In this document: positions 45,623-53,333 of the stretch, in pieces | Layout: each line of letters starts with the position of its first letter | How positions within the stretch are numbered: the first letter of the stretch is position 1 | NCBI GenBank assembly: GCA_017635595.1 | Contig: JAGBLF010000012.1 | Location: 1 to 64,000, forward strand | Direction of reading: 5' to 3' | DNA: 64,000 bases | DNA from: Alphaproteobacteria bacterium | GTDB taxonomy: Bacteria > Pseudomonadota > Alphaproteobacteria > RF32 > CAG-239 | Notes under the pieces: generated by a model | The model's database searches: none | Seen by the model: only the letters and a program-made list of their open reading frames with translations | Told to the model about the DNA's origin: nothing | Made by a program: the position numbers and the translations under genes

Positions 45623-46657
45623 TTACTCCTTCGGTGCTTGTGCATTTAATGATAATACCGGTAACAGATTACCTTTTTGTGACGGATCGATAATCACCTT
45701 GTGCGCACGACTTAACACGCTTTCTATCGAATCCAAATACATTTTACGAATCGTTACCTCTTTACCGTTTTTATAGGCTTCATAAACCGAAGCAAAACGT
45801 TTTGCCTCACCTTCAGCTTTATTAATGGTTGCCGATTTATATGCTTCGGCATCTTGGGCAATTTGTGCGGCCTGACCTTTTGCATTAGGAATGACCTCAT
45901 TACGATACGCTTCAGCCTCGTTTTTAAAACGTTCCATATCAGCCTTAGCACGCTGAACTTCGTTAAATGCATCGACAACCTCTCTCGGCGGGTCGGCTTT
46001 TTGCAGTTTTACACGAACAATGACGATTCCGGCATTAAACTCATCCAAAACGCGCTGCAATTCATCTTTGGTTTCATCTTCGACCTTGCCGCGATCACCG
46101 GTAATAATCGGTTGCATTTCGGATTGACCGACAATTTCGCGCAAAACGGATTGCGCCGCGACACTCACGGTTTCTTCCGGACTGCGCATACTGAATAAAA
46201 AGTTTTTGGCATCTTTAATTTTCCAAACCACGGTCAAATTAATATCAACGATATTTTCATCACCGGTCAACATGTGGCTTTCGGTAAACGCATTGTTACG
46301 AAAATCGCGGCTGTCTCCCGAGCCTAAATTAATACTTCTTTCTTGAGTAACGTTGACTTTTATAACATCTTCAATCGGGGTTGGCAGATGATAATGCAAA
46401 CCGGCATCGGTTGTTTCCAAATATTTACCGAAGCGCAAAACCACGCCGGCCTCACTCGGTTGCACCTGATAAAAACCGCTGCATATCCACAATACAACAA
46501 CCAGTATAAAACCATATTTTGCATAACCGGTCCAATTATCTTGCGGATCACCCAATTTAAACCGTTTCAACGAGCGTTTTAACGGTATTTCTTCGACACT
46601 TGCCCAATTATCATTGTCAGTGCCGTTACCATCCCACGGATTAGAATTTTTTACCAT
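45623..46657 (-). CDS. hflK: HflK, SPFH/band-7 regulator of FtsH
   Basis: The 344-residue protein has a proline- and asparagine-rich cytoplasmic head (NSNPWDGNGTD), a membrane anchor (about 52-70), the SPFH domain (VQPSEAGVVLRFGKYLET) and a coiled C-terminal region. AAAGGA precedes the ATG at 46657. It is the first gene of the hflK-hflC-degP-holC operon. Confidence 0.95.
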   Translation of the reverse strand: MVKNSNPWDGNGTDNDNWASVEEIPLKRSLKRFKLGDPQDNWTGYAKYGFILVVVLWICSGFYQVQPSEAGVVLRFGKYLETTDAGLHYHLPTPIEDVIKVNVTQERSINLGSGDSRDFRNNAFTESHMLTGDENIVDINLTVVWKIKDAKNFLFSMRSPEETVSVAAQSVLREIVGQSEMQPIITGDRGKVEDETKDELQRVLDEFNAGIVIVRVKLQKADPPREVVDAFNEVQRAKADMERFKNEAEAYRNEVIPNAKGQAAQIAQDAEAYKSATINKAEGEAKRFASVYEAYKNGKEVTIRKMYLDSIESVLSRAHKVIIDPSQKGNLLPVLSLNAQAPKE

Positions 46658-46702
46658 TTTCTTTCCTTTTATGTTATTTTTGCTTGCTTTAAGATAATCC
46701 AT

Positions 46703-46730
46703 ATATTAGATAAAAACAATCAAGTATCAA
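46703..46730 (-). promoter_or_regulatory. hflK promoter
   Basis: On the minus strand TTGATA (46730-46725), N16, TAATAT (46708-46703), in the gap divergent to mrp. Confidence 0.5.
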
Positions 46731-46754
46731 ATTATATCCACATCGAGGTACATT

Positions 46755-47753
46755 ATGACAGAACAAGAAATCTTACAAACGGTTGCGACTTATTACCCGC
46801 AAGCAAATATTAAGCAAATTAAAATTTTAGGTTCACGCATTATCATTGAGATTCAGAATTTAGCGGAAACGCCGGAAATTACCGCGAAGCTGAAGCATGA
46901 ACTGAAAAACGCTTATCCGCAATATAAAGTTTCTGTTATTTTTGTTGAAGAAAAAAAAGTTAATTTAAGCACGGATGCCATTGAAAAATGGCACATAAAC
47001 GGCGTTAAAAAAATTATCGGCGTTGCATCCGGAAAGGGCGGTGTCGGCAAATCGACCACTGCGGTTAATTTAGCTTTAGCGCTGTCTAATCAAGGTAAAA
47101 AAGTAGCCTTAGTTGATGCCGATATTTATGGTCCGTCCGTACCGACAATGCTTGGTTATGAAGGCGAACCTTTATATTCGATTGACGGTAAATATTTTGC
47201 CCCATTTGAGAGATATGGTATTGAATCAACATCGGTCGGTGCGTTGATTGACCGAGATACACCGCTAATTTGGCGTGGTGCCAAGGCCTGCGGTGCCATC
47301 GAGCAATTAATGACCGAAACACAATGGAATAACATTGATGTGATGGTTATCGATATGCCGCCGGGAACGGGCGATATTCAAATCACATTATCACAAAGGG
47401 TTGATTTTGCCGGTATCGTTATTGTATCGACACCTCAGGACATTGCGTTGATTGATGCGGTTAAGGGTGTTAATATGTTTGAAAAAATCGGCACGCCGAT
47501 ATTAGGTATTGTCGAAAATATGAGTTATTTTATTTGCCCGCATTGCGGCGAACGCAGTGATATTTTCGGGCACAACGGCGCTAAAGAAACTGCCGAAAGA
47601 ATGGGCGAAGTCTTTTTAGGTGAAATTCCGCTTGAAATGGCCATCCGCACGTCTTCCGACAGCGGTTTACCGATTGTTGCGACGGAACCGGACAGCCCTT
47701 ATGCCAAAGCCTACAATGAAATTGCCGCTAAAATAATTCAGCGAATCGGCTAG
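46755..47753 (+). CDS. mrp: Mrp/ApbC iron-sulfur cluster carrier ATPase
   Basis: Mrp proteins carry iron-sulfur clusters to target proteins. The 332-residue protein has an N-terminal DUF59-like domain (to about 85), a deviant Walker A (GVASGKGGVGKSTTAVN, near residue 90), VIDMPPGTGD, and the cluster-binding CPHC near 258. GAGG lies 6 bases before the ATG. It is divergent from hflK. Confidence 0.95.
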   Translation: MTEQEILQTVATYYPQANIKQIKILGSRIIIEIQNLAETPEITAKLKHELKNAYPQYKVSVIFVEEKKVNLSTDAIEKWHINGVKKIIGVASGKGGVGKSTTAVNLALALSNQGKKVALVDADIYGPSVPTMLGYEGEPLYSIDGKYFAPFERYGIESTSVGALIDRDTPLIWRGAKACGAIEQLMTETQWNNIDVMVIDMPPGTGDIQITLSQRVDFAGIVIVSTPQDIALIDAVKGVNMFEKIGTPILGIVENMSYFICPHCGERSDIFGHNGAKETAERMGEVFLGEIPLEMAIRTSSDSGLPIVATEPDSPYAKAYNEIAAKIIQRIG

Positions 47754-47786
47754 TTTCCGGTCTCACAAATTTCATCTGCTTTTATC

Positions 47787-47830
47787 TTGACTCAAATGCG
47801 GATTACCGTTATTTTATCCGCAAATTGAGT
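47787..47830 (+). promoter_or_regulatory. Promoter embedded in an inverted repeat
   Basis: TTGACT (47787-47792), N17, TATTTT (47810-47815) precede the 47889 gene. ACTCAAATGCGGAT (47790-47803) and ATCCGCAAATTGAGT (47816-47830) form an inverted repeat with one bulge that covers the promoter, so an operator is likely. Confidence 0.55.
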
Positions 47831-47888
47831 TATTATTACTATTATTGATTCCGGAAGAATTAAGTTTAACCTCTAAATAATTATGTGT

Positions 47889-48452
47889 ATGAAAAAACAA
47901 ATTTTCGGGAAAATTGCGGTCATTATCGCTATGATTTGCTTGACCTTTATTTGTGCAGCACTATCCATTCATTATGATGTCTTTCACTTCAGATTTGATG
48001 ACAATCCGATTGAATGGTTAGACATACTGCCGATATTAGGTGCTTGCGTTTTTGTCGGCATTGTCGGATTAGGTATTGCCTGTCTGGCTGATCCGAGAGC
48101 AGCCGTTATTTTTATCATGCCTTTGGAAATCTGGGATTATATTTCAGAAAAATACGGAAAGTGGCAACATTTAATCAATGCGTTTCTGCTTGCCTTGTGC
48201 TTTGCCTTTATTGCGTATGCCGTCAATCTGGTGGCAATTTTAGAGCATCTTTCCGGTGAAGCTTATCGGCAAGAACCGACTTTGGGCGGATTTCTGGCAG
48301 TTCTCTATGCTTGGATAATCGTCTTCGGAACGCTTATTTTATTCGGTTGGCTCAGCGGTTTAATTGAGGCTTTCGGTGCTTTTTTCAAAAAACTCGCGGA
48401 AATGGAAGAGCAGCGTAAAGCAAGCCAAAAGAAAAAACACAACGTTAAATAA
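47889..48452 (+). CDS. Membrane protein, orphan, 187 residues
   Basis: Four hydrophobic segments (about 6-26, 46-68, 95-117 and 132-155) and a lysine-rich C-terminal tail (EEQRKASQKKKHNVK). No family is recognised. Two starts are possible (47883 and 47889); neither has a Shine-Dalgarno site, and the leader ends in AATAATT-ATG. It has a repeat-embedded promoter and its own terminator. Confidence 0.65.
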   Translation: MKKQIFGKIAVIIAMICLTFICAALSIHYDVFHFRFDDNPIEWLDILPILGACVFVGIVGLGIACLADPRAAVIFIMPLEIWDYISEKYGKWQHLINAFLLALCFAFIAYAVNLVAILEHLSGEAYRQEPTLGGFLAVLYAWIIVFGTLILFGWLSGLIEAFGAFFKKLAEMEEQRKASQKKKHNVK

Positions 48453-48481
48453 ACGTTTTGAAAAAATCTGATTCTTAATCA

Positions 48482-48511
48482 AAACGCCTGAATTTAAAAG
48501 TTCAGGCGTTT
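48482..48511. terminator. Bidirectional terminator
   Basis: AAACGCCTGAA (48482-48492) and TTCAGGCGTTT (48501-48511) are perfect arms between convergent genes. Confidence 0.85.
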
Positions 48512-48515
48512 CGGT

Positions 48516-49241
48516 TTATTTAGCATCTTTTTCTTTGACCGGATAGTCTTGCGCATGGAAAAATTGTTTGCGCTCTTTGCGACTCATTGACCAGATATTG
48601 CCCAACCCGTTTATCGGCTGAACTTCATATTTGGAGGTAAAGTCAAAATCGCGCGAAAAGAAAATCGATGTTGTTTTGGTATAATTATTCATCGGACAAA
48701 AACCATAAAAATCAACCTGTAACAAGTTGGCTTCTTTTAAGGCTTTAACGGCATTAAAATATTCCAAACTGGTATTAATCCGGTCGCTGTCATCTAAAAT
48801 TACCATACCGCCGGCAGCCAAAGCTTTTACGGCATTTGCAGCACATTCGGCACGGCGTTTACCGTCAACGATAATCACATCATATTTTTCGTTATCGGCA
48901 AAAATCGTATCTTCATAACCCTGCTTCTCATCACAATAACGCATTTGCCAATTCGGCGCACTGAACTCTTTTCGGAACTTTTCGAACCACTCCGGTTTAT
49001 CTTCGATACTGACAACTTTTTGGGCGCGTTTTGCCCAATACATCGATGAATAACCGGTTCCGAATTCAAAAATCTTTTTTTGGCTGTAATCAAATTGCGA
49101 CAAATATTCTATGGCCGGATAAGTATACCATGGGATCGGATTACCGTCACGATCTACACATACCTTTTCATTCATACTGCGTTCAATGGCAAAATCTTTT
49201 TGCCACATTTCGATAAACTGTTGAAATCTTTCGCTATACAT
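48516..49241 (-). CDS. Class I SAM-dependent methyltransferase-like protein
   Basis: The 241-residue protein has the Rossmann motif I as IFEFGTGYSSMYWAKRA (near residue 59), an acidic end of strand 2 (VVSIEDKPEWFEKF), and motif IV-like VIIVDGKRRAE followed by GGMVILDDSD. It resembles families that modify small molecules or glycans; the substrate is unknown. CGGAG lies before the ATG at 49241; the frame from 49367 has no site. Confidence 0.75.
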   Translation of the reverse strand: MYSERFQQFIEMWQKDFAIERSMNEKVCVDRDGNPIPWYTYPAIEYLSQFDYSQKKIFEFGTGYSSMYWAKRAQKVVSIEDKPEWFEKFRKEFSAPNWQMRYCDEKQGYEDTIFADNEKYDVIIVDGKRRAECAANAVKALAAGGMVILDDSDRINTSLEYFNAVKALKEANLLQVDFYGFCPMNNYTKTTSIFFSRDFDFTSKYEVQPINGLGNIWSMSRKERKQFFHAQDYPVKEKDAK

Positions 49242-49377
49242 ATCAATTCTCCGTGGCTTTGTCTCTAGCATAAATTCTTTTAAAAGCCAAGACTTTTCGT
49301 TTTCGCCGGAATATTTATTGATTTTTAAGAAGAAGCATACTATATTTTTATTATAAATGAACAACATGGAGGAATGA

Positions 49378-50112
49378 ATGTTTGAAACAAAAGAGATTGC
49401 ACAAAGCGCTTCGGTTGAAATGATTGACGAAGGCTTACGCAGTTATATGATTAAAGTATTCAACTATATGGGACTGGGATTATGCGTTACGGCATTATCC
49501 GCTTATTTGGTTGCCAATACCCCGCTAATCGGCTTGATGTACAATATTGATCAGGCAACACGCACGGTTTCTTTATCCGGCCTCGGTTATCTGATTATAT
49601 TTGCCCCGTTATTGATGATTTTTGCCTTTCAGGCCGTTATCACACGCGGCAGCGTATTTGCTACTCAGGCTATGTTCTGGGCATTTTCGGCAATTATGGG
49701 AATGTCGCTATCGAATATCTTAATGGCATACACTGCCGGTAGTATCGCTCGCGTATTTTTGATTACTGCGGCAACATTCGGCACCATGAGCTTAATAGGC
49801 TACACCACTAAAAAAGATTTGACTTCAATCGGCAGCTTTTTACGTATGGGTGTATGGGGGTTAATTATTGCCTCAATTGTTAATATCTTTATGCACAGCG
49901 CACCGTTGATGTATGCGATTTCATATATCTCGGTAGCCGTATTTACAGGATTAACCGCTTATGACGTACAAAATATCAAGAATATGTATTATCACGTCAG
50001 TGTCAGCGGGGAATTTGCTAAAAAGGCGGCAGTAGCCGGTGCTTTAAGTTTGTATATTGATTTTATCAATATTTTTATTTCATTGATGAATCTTATGGGC
50101 AATCGCCGCTAA
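49378..50112 (+). CDS. Bax inhibitor-1 / YccA-family membrane protein
   Basis: The 244-residue protein has seven membrane segments and family features: the N-terminal cytoplasmic segment with LRSYMIKVFNYMGLGL, an internal TKKDLTSIGSFLRMGVWGLI, and the C-terminal ALSLYIDFINIFISLM. In E. coli YccA interacts with FtsH; hflK/hflC are nearby but not adjacent. GGAGGA lies just before the ATG. Confidence 0.92.
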   Translation: MFETKEIAQSASVEMIDEGLRSYMIKVFNYMGLGLCVTALSAYLVANTPLIGLMYNIDQATRTVSLSGLGYLIIFAPLLMIFAFQAVITRGSVFATQAMFWAFSAIMGMSLSNILMAYTAGSIARVFLITAATFGTMSLIGYTTKKDLTSIGSFLRMGVWGLIIASIVNIFMHSAPLMYAISYISVAVFTGLTAYDVQNIKNMYYHVSVSGEFAKKAAVAGALSLYIDFINIFISLMNLMGNRR

Positions 50113-50131
50113 AAATATAACCCTTAAAGAA

Positions 50132-50159
50132 AACGCCGATACAATTGTCGGCGTTTTTT
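50132..50159 (+). terminator. Terminator of the Bax-inhibitor-like gene
   Basis: AACGCCGA (50132-50139) and TCGGCGTT (50148-50155) followed by a T-run. Confidence 0.88.
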
Positions 50160-50239
50160 ATTCTTTAAATTTAAAGAGTTGACGATATTTTCTAAAAATA
50201 GAGCAAATAACTTAATGATAGGCACGGGCGAGGTATTCA

Positions 50240-50396
50240 TTGCCGGATGGGCGCTGATGGCATCCGTAATATTCGAACTGCCGAAACCGTAGTTATTGTC
50301 GGGACTGCCCCAAAAGTTTGTATTAACCTGATAGGGAATTATTGTATTGACTTTCCAAATATACAAATTATTATAATTACAACTTTGAGGAGACAT
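50240..50396 (-). pseudogene. Fragment of a lysozyme-type gene
   Basis: A 53-base stretch (50269-50321) is identical to 51775-51827 inside the lysozyme gene and, on the same strand, codes for the same NFWGSPDNNYGFGSSNI segment. No start, catalytic part or ribosome site accompanies it. It looks like a remnant of a duplicated copy, with the lipoprotein gene at 50400 between the remnant and the intact gene. Confidence 0.6.
50269..50321. repeat. 53-bp direct repeat, copy 1
   Basis: Identical to 51775-51827, 1506 bases away and in the same orientation; recombination between them would delete the lipoprotein and most of the lysozyme gene. Confidence 0.85.
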
Positions 50397-50399
50397 AAT

Positions 50400-50915
50400 A
50401 TGAAAAAAGTTGTTTTTATTATGGGACTGATTTTAATATTAGGTGCTTGTTCAGCAACAAAAGAAGTAAACCCAGCACAGCCGAAAGAAAATAACGATGT
50501 TGCCGTACAAAAAACAGATGCTCAAGAACAAAAATTCGTTAATCCGATTTTTTATCAACCTTTAGAACCGTTAAGCCAAATATCGACATGGACCTATTTA
50601 ACACCAACATCTATTAAAAGCATGACACCTTTAGATAAGAATAAGATTGCTATGACAGGACAGTGTGAATTACTCGAAAATCAAGAAAACTTTATAAAAT
50701 TGCTGTGTAATACAAGTTGGCAGATGCTTGAGAGAGGGAGCATGGTTACCAATACATCTGAAGATATTTATACATACGAAATAAAAGAAATATTTTCTGA
50801 TACATGCATAAAAGTGGAACAAGTCATATACGAAATAACAGAAAGGGGAAATGAAAAGCTATCAATCTCTTATTATTGCATTTCCCCTTCTGCTTCTCAC
50901 TTAGAATCTGATTGA
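50400..50915 (+). CDS. Lipoprotein, 171 residues, next to lysozyme
   Basis: A lipoprotein signal (LGAC, cysteine 17) is followed by a charged linker and a small domain with two cysteines (TGQCELLENQENFIKLLCNT). The longer frame from 50247 is part of the pseudogene region; GAGGAG lies 7 bases before the ATG at 50400. Its 3' end overlaps the convergent lysozyme gene by 15 bases. An immunity or inhibitor role toward the lysozyme is possible but only suggested by position. Confidence 0.7.
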   Translation: MKKVVFIMGLILILGACSATKEVNPAQPKENNDVAVQKTDAQEQKFVNPIFYQPLEPLSQISTWTYLTPTSIKSMTPLDKNKIAMTGQCELLENQENFIKLLCNTSWQMLERGSMVTNTSEDIYTYEIKEIFSDTCIKVEQVIYEITERGNEKLSISYYCISPSASHLESD

Positions 50916-52025
50916 GCGCACCATTTTCTTAGCCCAATCATTACGTTTTTTCCCGACATCTTTACGATTAACATTGTCAACGATACCATTGATATTACGT
51001 CCATGGATTGCACTATATAAATTCGGCCAATTTTGTTGGTTTAAGTTTCCAGTGTTATATTGAATATCCAGCAACACTTCTTTCAACGGTAGCGGAAAAC
51101 TATCAAAATCAGAAAATTCTCCGCGCACATGTGCTAAATCATTATTCATATGACTTTGAGCTAAGCCGCGTGCTTCGGCGTCAGATATTCGAATGTTTGT
51201 TTTATTTTCAAAAAAATTAGCTTGCATATTGCGATTAACATAATTCCCATTAGCATCTTTTTCATCACTAAGTTGCCGCATACGATTGTATGCTTCCCAT
51301 TTTTGTGCCTCTGTTGCCGCAATATCATTGACTGTTGCATTTAACTGCTTAAAAACATTCCAATCATTAACATTAGCACCACCACCTATTGTTATCAAGC
51401 CTTTGGTATCAAGATACGGATGATACATAACACCTTCTTGCTCTTTAATATTTTCCCACATTCTGGCATATAAGTCTTCATCAGAAATATTTGTCTGTGG
51501 ATATAAATAAGTCGGATTCATTCTATTATAATTCATCGCATCGGATGCAACCGGATAATTATCGGTATAATCCGTTGTAAATGCTTGATTATCATTTAAA
51601 TAGGATTGCGGCTGCAAACTTGTATGTAACGAATTTTGCAAAGCACTATTCGTTGGTAACTGTGATATACCGGAAGAACCCTGCTGTAGTAAATTATCAG
51701 CTTGAATGGATGAACCATTATAACTAAATCCTTGATTATTAAGCGAGTTTATAACCGAATCAATATTCTGACTGATATTCGAACTGCCGAAACCGTAGTT
51801 ATTGTCGGGACTGCCCCAAAAGTTTGTGGTATACTGCGGATAATTTTCGGTTATACCTTGATTATTATAGTAATCCATAATTTGATTTTCACGATTGTTT
51901 CGTGCCGTTTGATACTCTACCTCGTCTCGCACACTGAAACCTCTATAATCAACGCCATAGCTGTCTATTCCACCGTTATTTGTTTCATACCCTAAAGGCG
52001 ATTTATGTTTTTTCCATATATCCAT
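50901..52025 (-). CDS. T4-type lysozyme (GH24) with a long N-terminal extension
   Basis: The 374-residue protein has a glutamine- and asparagine-rich N-terminus of about 180 residues without a signal peptide, then a lysozyme/muramidase domain. It contains the catalytic glutamate in KEQEGVMYHPYLDTKGLITI (about residues 200-220), GGGANV, and the C-terminal LPLKEVLLDIQYNTGNL. A strong AGGAGG site precedes the ATG. The missing signal peptide means release needs another route, such as the secretion system; that is inference. Its N-terminal repeat region is duplicated at 50269-50321. Confidence 0.8.
   Translation of the reverse strand: MDIWKKHKSPLGYETNNGGIDSYGVDYRGFSVRDEVEYQTARNNRENQIMDYYNNQGITENYPQYTTNFWGSPDNNYGFGSSNISQNIDSVINSLNNQGFSYNGSSIQADNLLQQGSSGISQLPTNSALQNSLHTSLQPQSYLNDNQAFTTDYTDNYPVASDAMNYNRMNPTYLYPQTNISDEDLYARMWENIKEQEGVMYHPYLDTKGLITIGGGANVNDWNVFKQLNATVNDIAATEAQKWEAYNRMRQLSDEKDANGNYVNRNMQANFFENKTNIRISDAEARGLAQSHMNNDLAHVRGEFSDFDSFPLPLKEVLLDIQYNTGNLNQQNWPNLYSAIHGRNINGIVDNVNRKDVGKKRNDWAKKMVRSIRF
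51775..51827. repeat. 53-bp direct repeat, copy 2
   Basis: Copy within the lysozyme gene, coding for the asparagine- and glycine-rich segment. Confidence 0.85.
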
Positions 52026-52056
52026 TTTTTCCTCCTGTTAATTTTGATTTATTCAT
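52003..52056 (-). CDS. Possible 17-residue leader peptide overlapping the lysozyme start
   Basis: The frame MNKSKLTGGKNGYMEKT begins at the ATG 52056 behind AAAGGA (7 bases away) and ends 23 bases inside the lysozyme gene in another frame. The lysozyme's own AGGAGG site lies within it. Translational coupling is possible; the frame may also be chance. Confidence 0.25.
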   Translation of the reverse strand: MNKSKLTGGKNGYMEKT

Positions 52057-52184
52057 AAGATTTATCCTTTCATGAAAACATTTAAATTATTACAAAATGG
52101 ATACTGATTATTTTGCCTCCTTTCATCTTAATATGGTTTAAAATGTAACTCTGTGCAAATGAATGCCGCTCCATTTCAGGATAA

Positions 52185-52213
52185 ACTTTATCGCAGAAAA
52201 TAATGAATGTCAA
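52185..52213 (-). promoter_or_regulatory. Lysozyme gene promoter
   Basis: On the minus strand TTGACA (52213-52208), N17, TAAAGT (52190-52185). The leader of about 150 bases (52026-52178) shows a second AAAGGAGG-like site near 52115. The stretch 52214-52420 shows no gene. Confidence 0.6.
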
Positions 52214-52421
52214 GTTTAAAAATGATATAATTCTTATTAATTGTCATATTTACAATATTTTTATTATTCATTATTTACCAAAAGCCAACTTATTTTAAAA
52301 TTTTCTATCGGATTAAAACCGTCATGCTCCGCTAAACAGAAATATCTCAAGCCATGTCATACTGATGGCAGACCGGCTAATCCGATTACAAAAAACATTC
52401 CATACATGAATCGTTTTTTTG

Positions 52422-52450
52422 TTGACTTATCAAAAATATGTCGTTATAAA
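52422..52450 (+). promoter_or_regulatory. rpmH promoter
   Basis: TTGACT (52422-52427), N17, TATAAA (52445-52450). Confidence 0.65.
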
Positions 52451-52522
52451 GGCAGAGAAAAAATACCGAGAGTCTGCAATAAGGCAGGCTTTAAATAATA
52501 ATAACTAACCGGAGATTTTAAA

Positions 52523-52657
52523 ATGAAAAGAACATATCAACCAAGTAAATTAGTACGTGCACGTCGTCACGGTTTCAGAACTCGTATGGCTACCGTCGGC
52601 GGTCGTAAGGTTTTATCTGCTCGCAGAGCCAGAGGTCGTAAAAGAATTTCTGCTTAA
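52523..52657 (+). CDS. rpmH: 50S ribosomal protein L34
   Basis: The 44-residue basic protein is the standard L34 ([20 protein letters not shown] at the start, [10 protein letters not shown] at the end). A CGGAG site precedes the ATG. It begins the conserved rpmH-rnpA-yidD-yidC cluster. Confidence 0.97.
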   Translation: MKRTYQPSKLVRARRHGFRTRMATVGGRKVLSARRARGRKRISA

Positions 52658-52667
52658 TGATTAACTT

Positions 52668-53060
52668 ATGAGCAAATTTTTAATCTTAAAAAAGAGAAAA
52701 GATTTTTTAAGAGCCGCTAAGGACGAAACCGTCGTTTTCAAAAACGTCATCGTTCAGGCGGCTCGACCTTTACCCGGCACTGCAGAGCATCCGGCGCGAA
52801 TCGGTTTTACAGCAACAAAACGCTTAGGTAAAGCCTATATCCGTAATCGAACCAAACGCCGTTTGCGTGCTGTTGTACGCGAGATTTATGAGAGCCTTGC
52901 TCTGCCGAACATCGACTATGTTTTGGTCGGGCGCTTTGATACATACTGTTGTCCGTTTGCCGATTTGCACAGCGATATCATCCGTGCTTTCAAAAAGGTG
53001 AACAAAACCTTATTATCCGTACAGAACGATAATGAAAAAAATAATCCTGCTGTTGATTAA
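52668..53060 (+). CDS. rnpA: Ribonuclease P protein component
   Basis: RnpA supports the RNase P RNA in maturing tRNA 5' ends. The 130-residue protein has the family signature [17 protein letters not shown] (near residue 55) and an N-terminal LKKRKDF. It follows rpmH after 10 bases and overlaps yidD. Confidence 0.95.
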   Translation: MSKFLILKKRKDFLRAAKDETVVFKNVIVQAARPLPGTAEHPARIGFTATKRLGKAYIRNRTKRRLRAVVREIYESLALPNIDYVLVGRFDTYCCPFADLHSDIIRAFKKVNKTLLSVQNDNEKNNPAVD

Positions 53061-53262
53061 ATTCTACCAAATTTTTATCTCACCGCTTTGCCCCGGCGTT
53101 TGTCGCTATCGACCGACATGCTCACAATATATGCTTGAAGCTATACAGATTCACGGTATTTTTAAAGGTGCTTGGCTCGGTTGTAAAAGATTACTGAGAT
53201 GTCATCCGTGGGGCGGTTCCGGCTATGATCCGGTTCCTCCGAAAGAAGAAAAGCATAACTGA
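53032..53262 (+). CDS. yidD: Membrane protein insertion efficiency factor YidD
   Basis: The 76-residue protein shows the family core: an N-terminal amphipathic helix, then [18 protein letters not shown] and [16 protein letters not shown]. It overlaps rnpA by 29 bases. It helps YidC insert membrane proteins. Confidence 0.96.
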   Translation: MKKIILLLIKFYQIFISPLCPGVCRYRPTCSQYMLEAIQIHGIFKGAWLGCKRLLRCHPWGGSGYDPVPPKEEKHN

Positions 53263-53268
53263 GGATAA

Positions 53269-53314
53269 TTGCTTGATTTTATTTTGATTTTATAATACAA
53301 ACATACTGTTTGTA
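53269..53314 (+). promoter_or_regulatory. yidC promoter with a palindrome at the start site
   Basis: TTGCTT (53269-53274), N16, TATAAT (53291-53296). The palindrome TACAAAC-N5-GTTTGTA (53296-53314) covers the predicted RNA start. Confidence 0.5.
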
Positions 53315-53333
53315 ATAAAGGAGCCGTGTTTTT

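Noticed and set aside
52241..52498. 85-codon frame before rpmH
   Set aside because: It crosses the rpmH promoter, lacks a ribosome site and does not look like a protein.
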